A stretch of 64,000 bases of DNA from Thiothrix nivea DSM 5205 (GCF_000260135.1 NZ_JH651384.1:4014693-4078692); one strand, 5' to 3'; shown: positions 10,408 to 19,567, counted from the stretch's first letter. The notes: generated by a model not told the origin, from the sequence alone. A program made the numbers and translations.

Positions 10408-11183
10408 GTAACCTGGTTCACCCGACAGCGGTTATCCATCCCTCGGCGCAACTGGCCGGGGATGTCGAGATCGGCGCGTATTCCATCATTGGTGGGGATG
10501 TGGTCATCGGCAGGGGTTGCCGCATTGGCCCGCACGTGGTGGTGGATGGCCCGATGCGGATGGGTGAATACAACCAGATTTATCAGTTTGCCTCTGTCGG
10601 CGCGGCTCCGCAGGACAAGAAATTCCAGGGTGAGCCGACTGAACTCATCATCGGTGACCGCAATGTGATCCGCGAATGCTGTACCCTCAACCGAGGCACG
10701 GCGCAGGACAAGGGCAAAACCGTGATTGGCGATGACAACTGGATCATGGCCTATGTGCATATTGCCCATGACTGTACCGTCGGCAACAACACCATCTTCG
10801 CCAACAGCGCCACCCTGGCAGGGCATGTGGAAATCCGCGACTGGGTGATCCTTGGCGGTTTCACCTTGGTGCACCAGTTCTGCGTGATTGGCGAACACGC
10901 TTTCACCGGCATGGGTTCCGCCATCGGTAAGGATGTGCCGCCGTATGCGATGGTGACCGGCGCGCCCGCCGAACCACGCAGCATCAACCTGGAAGGGCTG
11001 AAACGGCGTGGTTACAACACTGAAGCCATCCACCGCATCAAGGAAGCCCACCGTATCCTCTACCGCCAGGGTTTGTCCACCCAGGAAGCGTTAGCCAAAA
11101 TTGACAGCGACTACGGCGAACACGCTGATATTCGCCTGTTGCTCGACTTCTGCCACAACAGCCAGCGGGGGTTGATCCGTTAA
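10404..11183 (+). CDS. lpxA: UDP-N-acetylglucosamine acyltransferase
   Basis: First step of lipid A synthesis: transfer of a 3-hydroxyacyl chain from ACP to UDP-GlcNAc in the cytoplasm. Hexapeptide repeats cover residues 1-190, and the catalytic His122 lies in HIAHDCTVGNN. The TTG at 10404 is chosen as start: it overlaps the fabZ stop, has AGGAGG 4 nt upstream, and yields MSNLVHPTAVIHPSA, the normal N terminus, for 259 residues. An upstream ATG at 10377 would add 9 codons entirely within fabZ. Confidence 0.94.
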   Translation: MSNLVHPTAVIHPSAQLAGDVEIGAYSIIGGDVVIGRGCRIGPHVVVDGPMRMGEYNQIYQFASVGAAPQDKKFQGEPTELIIGDRNVIRECCTLNRGTAQDKGKTVIGDDNWIMAYVHIAHDCTVGNNTIFANSATLAGHVEIRDWVILGGFTLVHQFCVIGEHAFTGMGSAIGKDVPPYAMVTGAPAEPRSINLEGLKRRGYNTEAIHRIKEAHRILYRQGLSTQEALAKIDSDYGEHADIRLLLDFCHNSQRGLIR

Positions 11184-11186
11184 CGC

Positions 11187-12344
11187 ATGAAGCGGATTGC
11201 CATCATCGCCGGGGAAGCCTCGGGGGATTTGCTGGCGGCGCGCCTGATCCTGGCATTGCGCGCGCAAGCGCCACATCTCCAGTTTGAAGGTATTGCCGGG
11301 CCGGAAATGTTGGCTGCCGGGTGCATTGGCCTGTTTCCACTGGAGAAATTTTCGGTAATGGGGCTGGTGGAAGTCTTGCCCCGCCTGCCGGAGTTGCTTT
11401 CCATCCGTAAACGTCTGCTGCAACGTTGGTTGGCTGACCCCCCCGACCTGTTTATCGGCGTGGATGCGCCTGACCTTAACTTGCCGATAGAAAAAAAGTT
11501 GCACGCCGCAGGTGTTCCAACCGTTCATTATGTCAGCCCTTCCGTTTGGGCATGGCGGGCGAAGCGTGTGCGCAAGATGCGGGGCAATCTCGACCTGATG
11601 TTGGCCTTGTTCCCGTTTGAGGTTGATTTCTATCGGCAACATGGTATCCCCGCCGAATTCGTCGGGCATCCGCTGGCAGACGAGGTGGAATTCGATGCCT
11701 GCCGTTCCAGCGCCCGTGAACAGCTTGGTTTGCCACAGGACAGGCGTATCCTCGCCATCCTGCCCGGTAGCCGCCGGGGGGAAGTGCGCCGGATGGCTTT
11801 CGATTTCCTGCAAGCCGCTGAACAATTGCGGCAACGGCATCCTGACCTGCTGTTTGCTACGCCCGCCATTAACCGTCCCCTGCGTGATGAACTCGAAACC
11901 ATCCGCCAGCAGGCCGCGCCGGGCTTGCCGCTTACCGTGCTGGATGGGCAATCACGCACCCTGATGCAGGTGGCAGACTACATCTTGATGGCCTCCGGCA
12001 CGGCAGTGCTGGAAGGGATGCTGGCCGGAAGGCTGATGGTGGCGGCCTACCGGGTTGCGCCGCTGACGGCCTGGATCATCCGCACCTTCAAGTTGTTGAA
12101 AGTCCGTTTCGTCACCTTGCCAAACAATCTGGCGAATGAGGCACTTGTTCCCGAATTCTTACAGGAAGCGATCACGCCAGACAATCTGGCACAGGCATTG
12201 GAACAGTTGTTTGCCCTGCCCGATGAACGCCGCGCTTACATCTTGCAACGCTTCCACGAACTGCACGGGCAATTGCGCAAGGATGCGAGTCACTGCGCGG
12301 CCAGTGTTATCCTTAGGCATTTCCAGCACAATACACAGGAATAA
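11187..12344 (+). CDS. lpxB: Lipid A disaccharide synthase
   Basis: GT19 glycosyltransferase that joins lipid X and UDP-diacylglucosamine to give the lipid A disaccharide at the inner membrane. Family motifs seen: IAGEASGDLLAARL at the N terminus, FIGVDAPDLNLPIEKKL, YVSPSVWAWRAKRV, and LILPGSR-type ILPGSRRGEV followed by MASGTAVLEGMLAG. The 385 residues are usual. It starts 3 nt after lpxA; a short gap leads to an unassigned methyltransferase gene. Confidence 0.96.
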   Translation: MKRIAIIAGEASGDLLAARLILALRAQAPHLQFEGIAGPEMLAAGCIGLFPLEKFSVMGLVEVLPRLPELLSIRKRLLQRWLADPPDLFIGVDAPDLNLPIEKKLHAAGVPTVHYVSPSVWAWRAKRVRKMRGNLDLMLALFPFEVDFYRQHGIPAEFVGHPLADEVEFDACRSSAREQLGLPQDRRILAILPGSRRGEVRRMAFDFLQAAEQLRQRHPDLLFATPAINRPLRDELETIRQQAAPGLPLTVLDGQSRTLMQVADYILMASGTAVLEGMLAGRLMVAAYRVAPLTAWIIRTFKLLKVRFVTLPNNLANEALVPEFLQEAITPDNLAQALEQLFALPDERRAYILQRFHELHGQLRKDASHCAASVILRHFQHNTQE

Positions 12345-12351
12345 AAGTATC

Positions 12352-12891
12352 ATGGCCTACCTTACCAAATTCAAGCACACGGGTTCCGTGATCAGCTCCA
12401 GCAATCAGTTTGGGGCGAAAATGTTTGCCGTGGCAGCTGGGTTTTTCCAGCAATACGTGCGCGGTGTCTTTGTCGGCACGGGCAGCGGCGTGGTAGCGCA
12501 GTATTTCATCCAGGCTAACATCCCGTTTGTGTATGTGGAAAAGCATCCGGCCTTTGTGCGCCAGTTCCATGAGCGTTTTGGGGCGCATACCCCTTTGCTG
12601 GCCAAAGACTTTTTCACCCTGCCACTGGATGACAGTAGCGGCGGTCTGGCAAATTGCCTGATTGTGTCCTGTATGCCGGTGACCGGGCCATTTTATTCCG
12701 AACGGCTGGTCGAGCAATTCCGCGATGCCCTCAACAGCGGCTCCACCATCGTGCAGATGAGTTATACGCCGTTCGTGCGTCAGGTGCGTTTGTTTGAACG
12801 CTTGCAGAAAGAAGGCTTCCTGATTGAGCGGAAGGGTTCCGTATTGATGAATATTCCGCCTGCGTCCGTCTTTGTGTTGAGAAAATCCTGA
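12352..12891 (+). CDS. Class I SAM methyltransferase, phospholipid N-methyltransferase/KsgA-like
   Basis: A 179-residue Rossmann methyltransferase. Motif I is [15 protein letters not shown] near residue 40, motif II the acidic end of PFVYVEKHP, and motif IV is probably [11 protein letters not shown] in the position of the catalytic loop. The overall pattern recalls bacterial phospholipid N-methyltransferases (PmtA/LpxB-linked rRNA-dimethylase-like proteins), but the substrate cannot be read from the sequence. The ATG at 12352 is chosen; the same frame is open upstream within lpxB. The stop overlaps rnhB as TGATG, so both are probably translated from the lipid A transcript. Confidence 0.7.
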   Translation: MAYLTKFKHTGSVISSSNQFGAKMFAVAAGFFQQYVRGVFVGTGSGVVAQYFIQANIPFVYVEKHPAFVRQFHERFGAHTPLLAKDFFTLPLDDSSGGLANCLIVSCMPVTGPFYSERLVEQFRDALNSGSTIVQMSYTPFVRQVRLFERLQKEGFLIERKGSVLMNIPPASVFVLRKS

Positions 12892-13460
12892 TGTTGGTTG
12901 CTGGAGTCGATGAGGTTGGGCGCGGCCCGCTGGCTGGCGCAGTCGTCGCTGCTGCCGTGATCCTTGACCCGCAGCAACCCATCGCTGGCCTCAATGATTC
13001 CAAGAAACTCAGCCCCAAACGCCGCGAACAATTGGCAGCAGAGATCCGTACCAAAGCACTGGCCTGGAGCCTGGGGCGGGCGGAGGTGGAAGAAATCGAC
13101 CGCATCAACATTCTGCAAGCTACTTTCCTCGCCATGCAGCGGGCGCTGGAAGCTTTGGCCATGCAGCCCGATCTGGTAAAAATTGACGGCAACCGCTGCC
13201 CGAAACTGCCTTACCGCATGGAAGCCATTATCGGCGGGGACGCAACGGTGGCAGAAATCAGCGCCGCTTCCATCCTGGCGAAAGTGGCGCGCGACGCAGA
13301 ACTGGTGGCGCTGGATGCGCAATACCCACAATACGGATTTGCCAAACACAAGGGTTACGGCACGGCAGCACATCTGGCGGCGCTGCGTGAACATGGCGCA
13401 ACCCCCATCCATCGGTGCAGTTTCGCACCCGTCAGGGCAGTTCTGGCACAAAAAGCATAA
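12891..13460 (+). CDS. rnhB: Ribonuclease HII
   Basis: Endonuclease that cuts RNA in RNA-DNA hybrids and removes misincorporated ribonucleotides. [20 protein letters not shown] at the N terminus carries the first acidic pair (Asp7, Glu8). KIDGNRCP supplies a further catalytic aspartate, and the [11 protein letters not shown] stretch is typical of the C-terminal part. The 189 residues are normal. It is the last gene of the long envelope/lipid A run; no clear terminator hairpin was found after it. Confidence 0.95.
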   Translation: MLVAGVDEVGRGPLAGAVVAAAVILDPQQPIAGLNDSKKLSPKRREQLAAEIRTKALAWSLGRAEVEEIDRINILQATFLAMQRALEALAMQPDLVKIDGNRCPKLPYRMEAIIGGDATVAEISAASILAKVARDAELVALDAQYPQYGFAKHKGYGTAAHLAALREHGATPIHRCSFAPVRAVLAQKA

Positions 13461-13515
13461 AACATTCTGCTGAGTTGTAGGATCACAGTTGGGAAAATTA
13501 TTGACCAAAGATGCA

Positions 13516-13546
13516 TTCACCTTCAACTCTCCGTTGAGAGTAAGGT
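13516..13546 (+). promoter_or_regulatory. MerR-type promoter with 19-bp spacer and palindrome
   Basis: TTCACC (13516-13521) and TAAGGT (13541-13546) are 19 bp apart. The spacer carries the perfect inverted repeat ACTCTC-CGTT-GAGAGT (13526-13541). An over-long spacer with a central palindrome is the hallmark of promoters activated by MerR-family regulators through DNA untwisting. It lies 50 nt upstream of the ene-reductase gene. No MerR gene is in the window, so the regulator is unknown. Confidence 0.5.
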
Positions 13547-13596
13547 TGTTACCTGCGTGCTAAGCTTCCTGCATCCAGAACAACAGGAACGAACAC

Positions 13597-14661
13597 ATGA
13601 CTTCATTATTTGACCCCGCCCAGATGGGCGATCTCCAGCTACGTAACCGTATCATCATGGCTCCCCTGACACGTTGCCGCGCCAGTGCCGGGCGTGTGCC
13701 GAATGCATTGATGGCCGAGTACTACCGGCAGCGTGCTGGCGCAGGTCTGATCCTGACCGAAGCCACTTCCGTCACACCGATGGGCGTAGGCTACCCCGAC
13801 ACCCCCGGTATCTGGTCAGATGAGCAGGTGGAAGGCTGGAATCTGGTCACGGATGCGGTACATCAAGCGGGCGGGCTGATTTTCCTGCAACTCTGGCATG
13901 TGGGGCGTATTTCGGATTCCAGCTATCTGGATGGTGCATTGCCGGTTGCGCCGAGTGCGATTGCTGCCGAAGGGCATGTCAGTCTGGTACGCCCGGAAAA
14001 ACCTTACGAAGTACCGCGTGCGCTGGCAACGGATGAACTGCCCGGCATCGTCGATGCGTACCGCAAGGGCGCGGAAAATGCCAAACGCGCCGGTTTCGAT
14101 GGGGTGGAAATCCACGGTGCAAACGGTTATTTGCTCGACCAGTTCCTGCAAGACAGCACCAACCAGCGTACTGATGCTTACGGTGGTTCCATCGAAAACC
14201 GTGCTCGCCTGATGCTGGAAGTAACCGATGCTGTCATCGGCGTATGGGGCGCAGGTCGGGTCGGTATGCATCTGGCTCCGCGCGGTGATGCGCATACCAT
14301 GGGGGATTCTGACCCATTGGCGACTTTCAGCTATGTAGCAAGCGAACTGGGTAAGCGCAAGATTGCCTTCATCTTTGCCCGTGAATCTTTGGGTGAAAAC
14401 CGGATTGGCCCGCAACTGAAAGCAGCGTTCGGCGGTTTCTACATCGCCAACGAAGGTTTCGATGGCAGCAGCGCTCAGCAGATATTGGATGCAGGCGAAG
14501 CAGACGCTGTGTCGTTCGGTAAGCTGATCATTGCCAACCCGGATTTACCACGCCGCTTGCAGGAAAACCTGCCGATGAACCCGCCTGATTTCAATACGTT
14601 CTACGGCGTGGGTTTGGCTGATCCGGCGGTAGGGTATACAGATTACCCCTGCGCCGATTGA
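13597..14661 (+). CDS. Old-yellow-enzyme family alkene reductase
   Basis: FMN-dependent TIM-barrel ene-reductase (NemA/OYE class) that reduces activated C=C bonds of enones, maleimides or nitro-esters with NAD(P)H. The substrate-anion-binding pair His173 and Asn176 lies in EIHGANGYL, followed by LDQFLQDSTNQRTDAYGG, the family fingerprint. The N terminus has IIMAPLTRCRA, typical of the class. The 354 residues are normal. It is monocistronic: a MerR-like promoter lies upstream and a hairpin downstream. Physiological substrate unknown; electrophile detoxification is an inference from family and promoter type. Confidence 0.9.
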   Translation: MTSLFDPAQMGDLQLRNRIIMAPLTRCRASAGRVPNALMAEYYRQRAGAGLILTEATSVTPMGVGYPDTPGIWSDEQVEGWNLVTDAVHQAGGLIFLQLWHVGRISDSSYLDGALPVAPSAIAAEGHVSLVRPEKPYEVPRALATDELPGIVDAYRKGAENAKRAGFDGVEIHGANGYLLDQFLQDSTNQRTDAYGGSIENRARLMLEVTDAVIGVWGAGRVGMHLAPRGDAHTMGDSDPLATFSYVASELGKRKIAFIFARESLGENRIGPQLKAAFGGFYIANEGFDGSSAQQILDAGEADAVSFGKLIIANPDLPRRLQENLPMNPPDFNTFYGVGLADPAVGYTDYPCAD

Positions 14662-14685
14662 GAACACTAAGTGTCGCGTTGAAAT

Positions 14686-14709
14686 ATCCACGCCAGTGAA
14701 GGCGTGGAT
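14686..14709. terminator. Bidirectional hairpin between convergent genes
   Basis: A perfect 9-bp stem, ATCCACGCC / GGCGTGGAT, with a 6-nt loop lies between the ene-reductase stop and the stop of the convergent transglutaminase gene. T-rich sequence follows after a few bases on the plus strand and is weak on the other. Confidence 0.65.
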
Positions 14710-14722
14710 CAGGTTGGTTTTA

Positions 14723-15859
14723 TCAGGCCAGCGGAGCCACTTCCCGTGAAGTCAGGGTGTAGCTGAAGGTATCCGGCTTGAGGCCATTAAGACGTTCACC
14801 ATTGGCAGTTTCTGCCTGCGGGTACATCAGGAACGGAACACGTTTGCCGGTGCTGCCGGGTAACGCCAGATCGTGGGCGACATTATAGGCCAGCCAGTTG
14901 GTTTCCCAGCCGCCAAACAGGGTCTTGCGTGCTGCCACGACTTTAGGGTCATCCAGACCCAGTTGGTCGGGTTTGTTTTCTTCCAGCATGACTTTGCGCA
15001 CATCCGCCGGGTCGACTGCTGTCCAGCCAAAGCCACTGAGGAATACTTCTGCCCGGCAATGCTGCCCTTTGCTGACATCGCCACTCTTGCCCAGGCTGTG
15101 ATAGCCAAAGCGGGAATCGGCTACCCGTAAGCCGTAGACATCGCGGGCAGGCAGGCCAGCAGCACGCGCCAGACCGACATACAGGGCATTAAGGTCGGCA
15201 CATTTGCCTTTGAGGTTGCCGGTTTCGAGCATCCAGCGAATATCGCCGATACCACAGCCTTCTACCTTGGGGTCGCGCACGGTGTTTTCCACAATCCAGT
15301 CGTAAATGGCGCGCGCCCGGTCGAGGTCGTTATCCTTGCCGGTGACAATCTTTTCAGCCGTTTCGCGCACGATGCCATCGGTGGGTAACAGTTCGGTCGG
15401 CTCGGTATAAAGGGCGCGTTCTGCTGCACTGAGTTCAGGCACAGTTCCCGGTTTGTCGAAATCCACGGCACGATCACGGGTGGCAAAGCGGCTGGTGACT
15501 TCCAGCATGGGGGCTTCAGTCTGTTTCTCATCCCATACCGCGTGCAACATTTGGGTCTGGTATTTGGTATCGGTGTAAACCTGCATCTGGCTGGCGTTGC
15601 CCTGCCACAGATTCCCCATCGGGCGCATCCAGTCGTCAGCGTAAACGGATGGCAGTGGTACCCATGCTTGTTTCACGCCTTCAGCGGTGGGCAGGTTTAG
15701 CCGGGAAACCAGCTCGAAAACCCGCCATCCGCTGTCCGGTGTCGGGGCAAAAGCTGTTGCAGCAGCGGCTTGAGGGCTGGATTCGGCTGCCCAGATGCGG
15801 TTCATTGGCAGGCTTAACGCGAGCAGCGAGGCGGATTTCAGAAAAGTACGACGTTCCAA
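14723..15859 (-). CDS. Exported transglutaminase-like cysteine protease-fold protein
   Basis: A 378-residue protein with an N-terminal export signal. It begins MERRTFLKSASLLAL, a Tat-like RRTFLK motif followed by a hydrophobic stretch and AWA-type AAES cleavage site. The core is a transglutaminase-like domain: Cys220 in GKCADLNALYVGLARAAG, His267 in GQHCRAEVF and Asp283 in WTAVDPADV form the expected Cys-His-Asp triad. It probably acts in the periplasm; substrate unknown. It is transcribed alone, divergent from a decayed EamA gene. Twin-arginine export is an inference from the RR motif. Confidence 0.75.
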   Translation of the reverse strand: MERRTFLKSASLLALSLPMNRIWAAESSPQAAAATAFAPTPDSGWRVFELVSRLNLPTAEGVKQAWVPLPSVYADDWMRPMGNLWQGNASQMQVYTDTKYQTQMLHAVWDEKQTEAPMLEVTSRFATRDRAVDFDKPGTVPELSAAERALYTEPTELLPTDGIVRETAEKIVTGKDNDLDRARAIYDWIVENTVRDPKVEGCGIGDIRWMLETGNLKGKCADLNALYVGLARAAGLPARDVYGLRVADSRFGYHSLGKSGDVSKGQHCRAEVFLSGFGWTAVDPADVRKVMLEENKPDQLGLDDPKVVAARKTLFGGWETNWLAYNVAHDLALPGSTGKRVPFLMYPQAETANGERLNGLKPDTFSYTLTSREVAPLA

Positions 15860-16000
15860 TTGTCATTCTCCTTGGGTCAATAGTTGGCTTTGGCGCCTGA
15901 TGACAACAGAAATCGGTGCTCAAGCCCGTAAAGAATGCGAGGGTATCGGGATCGTTATACAGTGGCAATACCATAATGCCTTATCTGTAAAGGGTCAGCC

Positions 16001-16661
16001 ATGTCATACCTTTGTCTCGCTTTACTTACTTTGCTGACCATGATCGCCTTTGCGGGTAATTCGGTGCTGTGCCGTATTGCCTTGAAGGAAACGCCGATTG
16101 ATCCGGCTACGTTCACCAGCATCCGGCTGATTTCCGGTGCTATGGCTTGTGGCAGGGGGAGCGCCAGAACAAACAGCAAACCTTCGGGCTGATACTGGCA
16201 CTGGCGGGGCTGATCGGGTTGTTGTTGCCGGGGCTGTCTGCGCCGCCATTGACTGGTTCCGTATTAATGATTATTGCTGGGGTAGCGTGGGTGTGTATTC
16301 CTTGCGTGGTAAAGGTATTTCGGGTGATCCGACACGGGTGACAACCGGAAATTTCCTGCGGGGGATGGTGTTTGCGGTATTACTGAGTGTGTTGTTCATC
16401 AACTCGGCAAATCTGGATGCGGTCGGGGTGGGGTATGCGATTGTCTCCGGTGCAGTGGCTTCCGGTATGGGCTATGCGTTGTGGTATTCGGTGCTGCCAG
16501 TTTTGAAGGGAACCACGGCAGCAACCGTACAGCTTAGTGTGCCGGTGATTGCGGCGCTGGGAGGGATTTTGTTTTTGGGTGAAGCACTTACACTACGATT
16601 TGTGCTGGCTTCAATGGCGATTCTGGGGGGTATTGCCTTGGTGATCCTGAAGAAAACCTGA
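16001..16661 (+). pseudogene. Decayed EamA/DMT-family transporter
   Basis: Three reading frames together make a drug/metabolite transporter that no single frame can encode. 16001-16140 encodes the first helices (MSYLCLALLTLLTMIAFAG, then TSIRLISGA). From about 16147 a second frame continues with WQGERQNKQQTFGLILALAG and a third helix. Near 16285 a one-base loss in a G run moves the rest, VYSLRGKG to the natural C-terminal LAILGGIALVILKKT-like ending, into a third frame. Roughly 70-80 residues between the first and second segments appear deleted. Sequencing error could explain one shift but not the internal deletion. Confidence 0.8.
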
Positions 16662-16677
16662 TATTTATCTTTTTTAG

Positions 16678-16734
16678 AGATATTTTTATCTAAATATATC
16701 GTTTTTTTCGCTTTGAGTTGTCGTTGATACTGCT
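16678..16734 (+). promoter_or_regulatory. Conserved cys upstream block, copy 1 (cysJ)
   Basis: A 57-bp AT-rich block that recurs upstream of cysH at 19616-19672. By hand alignment about 48 of 57 positions are identical, and the first 33 differ at one base. Shared elements are AGATAT..ATCT, AAATATATCG, a T run and the ending GATACTGCT. It ends 26 nt before the cysJ ATG. Being unique to the two sulfite/APS reductase genes, it is probably their common operator and core promoter; a CysB-like activator is the obvious candidate but is not shown. Confidence 0.7.
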
Positions 16735-16760
16735 GTCATTCAATTTCAGGGAGCCGTGCC

Positions 16761-18545
16761 ATGTTATTAAGTCCACAACAATTCCAGCAGGTCAGCGGAG
16801 CCGTGCATGGCCTGACACCTGCGCAACTGGCTTGGGTGAGTGGCTATATCTCTGGCCTGAGCTATCAGTATGATGAAACCAGACTGGCTCAAAGCACGTC
16901 TGCGGCGTTTCCGGCAGCAGTCAGTCAGGGTATCAAAACCACCATTCTTTACGGTAGTCAGACCGGTAATAGTAAAAAGGTAGCGGAACAGTTGCTGGCT
17001 CGCCTGCAAGCTCAAGGTTCCACTGCGGTACTGGTCAACATGAAGGATTACCGTTCGCAGCAGCTGAAAAAGGAACAGCGTATTGTTGCTGTCATCAGCA
17101 CCCACGGTAATGGTGAACCACCGGATGATGCCCGCGCATTTTTCACTTTCCTGCAAAGCGAACGTGCCCCGCGTCTGGAATCGCTGGAATATGCCGTGTT
17201 AGCGCTGGGTGATTCCAGCTATGAAGAATTCTGCCAGACCGGGCAGGTGTTGGATCAGCGTCTGGCCGAACTGGGCGCGAAACGCCTGCTGGAGCGGGTG
17301 GATTGCGACGTTGATTTCACCGCTACCGCCCATGACTGGCAGCAGCAGGTTGTCGGGAAAACCCCGTCAGTGCAGGCCGATAACAACATCCATTTCAACC
17401 TGAACCCACTGGCGGAACAGGTAACGAAGGTGCTGGAATACTCTGCCGACAATCCGTTTCTTGCTGAGTTGTTGACCAATGCCATTCTGACCGATGATGG
17501 CTCGGAAAAGGATGTACTGCATCTGGAGTTTTCACTGGAAGATTCCGGCATTGATTATCAGCCGGGCGATATTCTGGCTGTGGCTTTTGACAACGACCCG
17601 CAATTGGTGGATGAAGTTCTCAGTCTGGGCAGCTGGTCAGCAGATGAAAAAGTGCAGCTCAAAGGCGAGGCAATCAGTTTGCATGAGGCCCTGCTCCGCC
17701 AGCGTGAATTGCGTAGCGTCACCCGTCGCCAGCTGAAAGCCTACGCTGAAACCATCGGCCACCCGGAATTACAGGTAGCTGCCGAAGATAAAACGGCCTT
17801 GCAGGACTGGTTGTATGCCGCTGACTGGGTTGATGTATTGCGGGAATTTGCGGGAACACTTTCTGCCCAGCAACTGGTCGACATCCTGCGCCCCTTGCAG
17901 CCGCGTCAGTATTCGATTGCATCCAGCCCGACAGCACACCCCGATGAAGTTCACTTGCTGGTCAAGCGGGTGGAATATGCTTACCAGAAGCGTACTCATC
18001 TGGGTGCTGCTTCCAACTGGCTGGCACGTTTGCAGGCAGGGGAAACAGCGGCTGTTCATGTCAAAGCCAACCCCAATTTCAAGCTGCCTTCCGACCCGCA
18101 GGCAAAAATCATCATGATTGGTGCTGGCACAGGTGTGGCACCTTTCCGTAGTTTCCTGTTTGAGCGGGAAGCGCAGGATGTGCAGGGTAATAGCTGGCTG
18201 TTTTTCGGTGAACAGCACTTCCGCACCGATTTCCTCTATCAGGCCGAATGGCAGCAGCTATTGGCCAATGGGACGCTGGAACGCATGAGTGTGGCGTTTT
18301 CCCGCGATCAGGCTGACAAGATTTATGTGCAACACCGTCTGCTGGAAGCGGGGGCGGAAATCTGGCGGTGGCTGGAGCAGGGGGCGTATGTCTACGTGTG
18401 TGGCGACATGAACCGCATGGCCAAAGACGTACATCAGGCATTGCAGGCTATTGTGGCGACTCACGGAGGTAAAGACCCGGAAGAAGCCTCAGCATGGTTA
18501 GCCAGCCTCATGAGTGAGCGTCGTTACCAGCGCGATATTTACTGA
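16761..18545 (+). CDS. cysJ: Sulfite reductase (NADPH) flavoprotein alpha subunit
   Basis: Electron-donating subunit of assimilatory sulfite reductase: FAD and FMN pass NADPH electrons to CysI for six-electron reduction of sulfite to sulfide. The flavodoxin domain begins ILYGSQTGNSKKVAEQL near residue 60, with LGDSSYEEFCQ later. The FAD region contains PRQYSIASSP near residue 377, and the NADPH region IMIGAGTGVAPFRSFL. It ends in the family-typical RYQRDIY. The 594 residues are normal. Unusually it is separated from cysI by a convergent gene, but the shared upstream block suggests co-regulation. Confidence 0.96.
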   Translation: MLLSPQQFQQVSGAVHGLTPAQLAWVSGYISGLSYQYDETRLAQSTSAAFPAAVSQGIKTTILYGSQTGNSKKVAEQLLARLQAQGSTAVLVNMKDYRSQQLKKEQRIVAVISTHGNGEPPDDARAFFTFLQSERAPRLESLEYAVLALGDSSYEEFCQTGQVLDQRLAELGAKRLLERVDCDVDFTATAHDWQQQVVGKTPSVQADNNIHFNLNPLAEQVTKVLEYSADNPFLAELLTNAILTDDGSEKDVLHLEFSLEDSGIDYQPGDILAVAFDNDPQLVDEVLSLGSWSADEKVQLKGEAISLHEALLRQRELRSVTRRQLKAYAETIGHPELQVAAEDKTALQDWLYAADWVDVLREFAGTLSAQQLVDILRPLQPRQYSIASSPTAHPDEVHLLVKRVEYAYQKRTHLGAASNWLARLQAGETAAVHVKANPNFKLPSDPQAKIIMIGAGTGVAPFRSFLFEREAQDVQGNSWLFFGEQHFRTDFLYQAEWQQLLANGTLERMSVAFSRDQADKIYVQHRLLEAGAEIWRWLEQGAYVYVCGDMNRMAKDVHQALQAIVATHGGKDPEEASAWLASLMSERRYQRDIY

Positions 18546-18564
18546 TTGTTCCGTGTTTAAAAAG

Positions 18565-18604
18565 GCAATCCCCCAGTCCGGCATGGAGCAGGGGGATGCT
18601 TTTC
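18565..18604. terminator. Hairpin terminator between cysJ and DUF2189 gene
   Basis: ATCCCCC (18568-18574) pairs with GGGGGAT (18591-18597), followed by GCTTTTC on the plus strand; a short A run at 18559-18563 gives a T tract on the other strand. It lies between two convergent genes and probably serves both. Confidence 0.7.
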
Positions 18605-18630
18605 AGGAGAGTACGTGCACTCATCGTTGT

Positions 18631-19464
18631 TTAAACGGATTTTCCTGTATCAACCAGATCGCGGTAAGCGTGCCAGCTGGCATGTGCAATCAGTGGGAAC
18701 AAGACGATCAAGCCCAGATAGAAAGTGGCGATACCAAGCATCATGGTTGCAGTAATGGTCAGCGCCCATGCCAGCATCGGCATCGGGTTTTTCATGACGG
18801 CACGCAGACTGGTCGCGCCTGCGGTCACGATGTCTACATCCTTGTGAATCAGTAACTGGGCAGTCACCACGCCAGTGACAAACGCAACTGCCGCAAATAA
18901 CAAACCTGTCAGGGTAAAGCCCAGCACCATCCAGAAGCCGTTTTCCATTGCCATGATGCTGCCGACCATATCGGCAAAGCCAGCATTGGACACCGTGTCA
19001 CTGTCGGCATGGAAGAATAGTGCTACAGCCAGTGCGGATGCACGCACCCAGGCAATCATCATGACCCCCAGCGCCATGGCATAAATGCCCAGACTGAACA
19101 CATTGCGGTTTAATGCCAGCATGGAATGCCGGAGGGTGGGTGGTTCATTATCCTCAATCCGGCGACTCAGGTCATACAGCCCGACGGCCAGAAACGGCCC
19201 TACCAGCAGGAAACCGGTCGTACAGGCAGCAATGAACAGCGGGTTGGCATCTGCCACCAGATTCAACATTATGCCAATAATGGCAAATACGGCGCCGTAG
19301 GCAAGGCTAGCTGATGGATTGTGTTTGAGGTCATTCCAGCCCGCCATCATCCATTGCTGAATATGCTGGATACCTACTTTGCGCACGGGGTAACTTTGGA
19401 ACAGTTTGCTTGTATCGGGCGGGGAGCTCAACGGCTCATCGTGTTTACTCACATAAGGTTGCAT
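18631..19464 (-). CDS. DUF2189 multi-pass membrane protein
   Basis: A 277-residue predicted inner-membrane protein of the DUF2189 family. After a polar N terminus come about six hydrophobic segments, among them SLAYGAVFAIIGIMLNL, FIAACTTGFLLVGPFLAVGLY and LGIYAMALGVMMIAW. The LVGPFLAVGLYDLSRR stretch is characteristic. Function of the family is unknown. It lies between cysJ and cysH on the opposite strand and shares its upstream region with cysH, so a role linked to sulfur assimilation is possible but unproven. Confidence 0.75.
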   Translation of the reverse strand: MQPYVSKHDEPLSSPPDTSKLFQSYPVRKVGIQHIQQWMMAGWNDLKHNPSASLAYGAVFAIIGIMLNLVADANPLFIAACTTGFLLVGPFLAVGLYDLSRRIEDNEPPTLRHSMLALNRNVFSLGIYAMALGVMMIAWVRASALAVALFFHADSDTVSNAGFADMVGSIMAMENGFWMVLGFTLTGLLFAAVAFVTGVVTAQLLIHKDVDIVTAGATSLRAVMKNPMPMLAWALTITATMMLGIATFYLGLIVLFPLIAHASWHAYRDLVDTGKSV

Positions 19465-19550
19465 GGCAGCCTCCTTTGATTCATTCCGTTGTTAATGTCT
19501 GCTGAGCATGTCAGCCAGTGAATGAGACGCTGACATGAGAATCAGTATAT

Positions 19551-19567
19551 CCGAGTGATTTACTCGG
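19551..19567. promoter_or_regulatory. Inverted repeat in the DUF2189-cysH divergent region
   Basis: CCGAGT-GATTT-ACTCGG is a perfect 6-bp inverted repeat, about 87 nt upstream of the DUF2189 start and 49 nt before the conserved cys block. No T run follows in either direction that would make it a good terminator, so an operator is possible. Apart from this and the cys block, the 238-nt gap 19465-19702 shows nothing recognisable. Confidence 0.35.
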
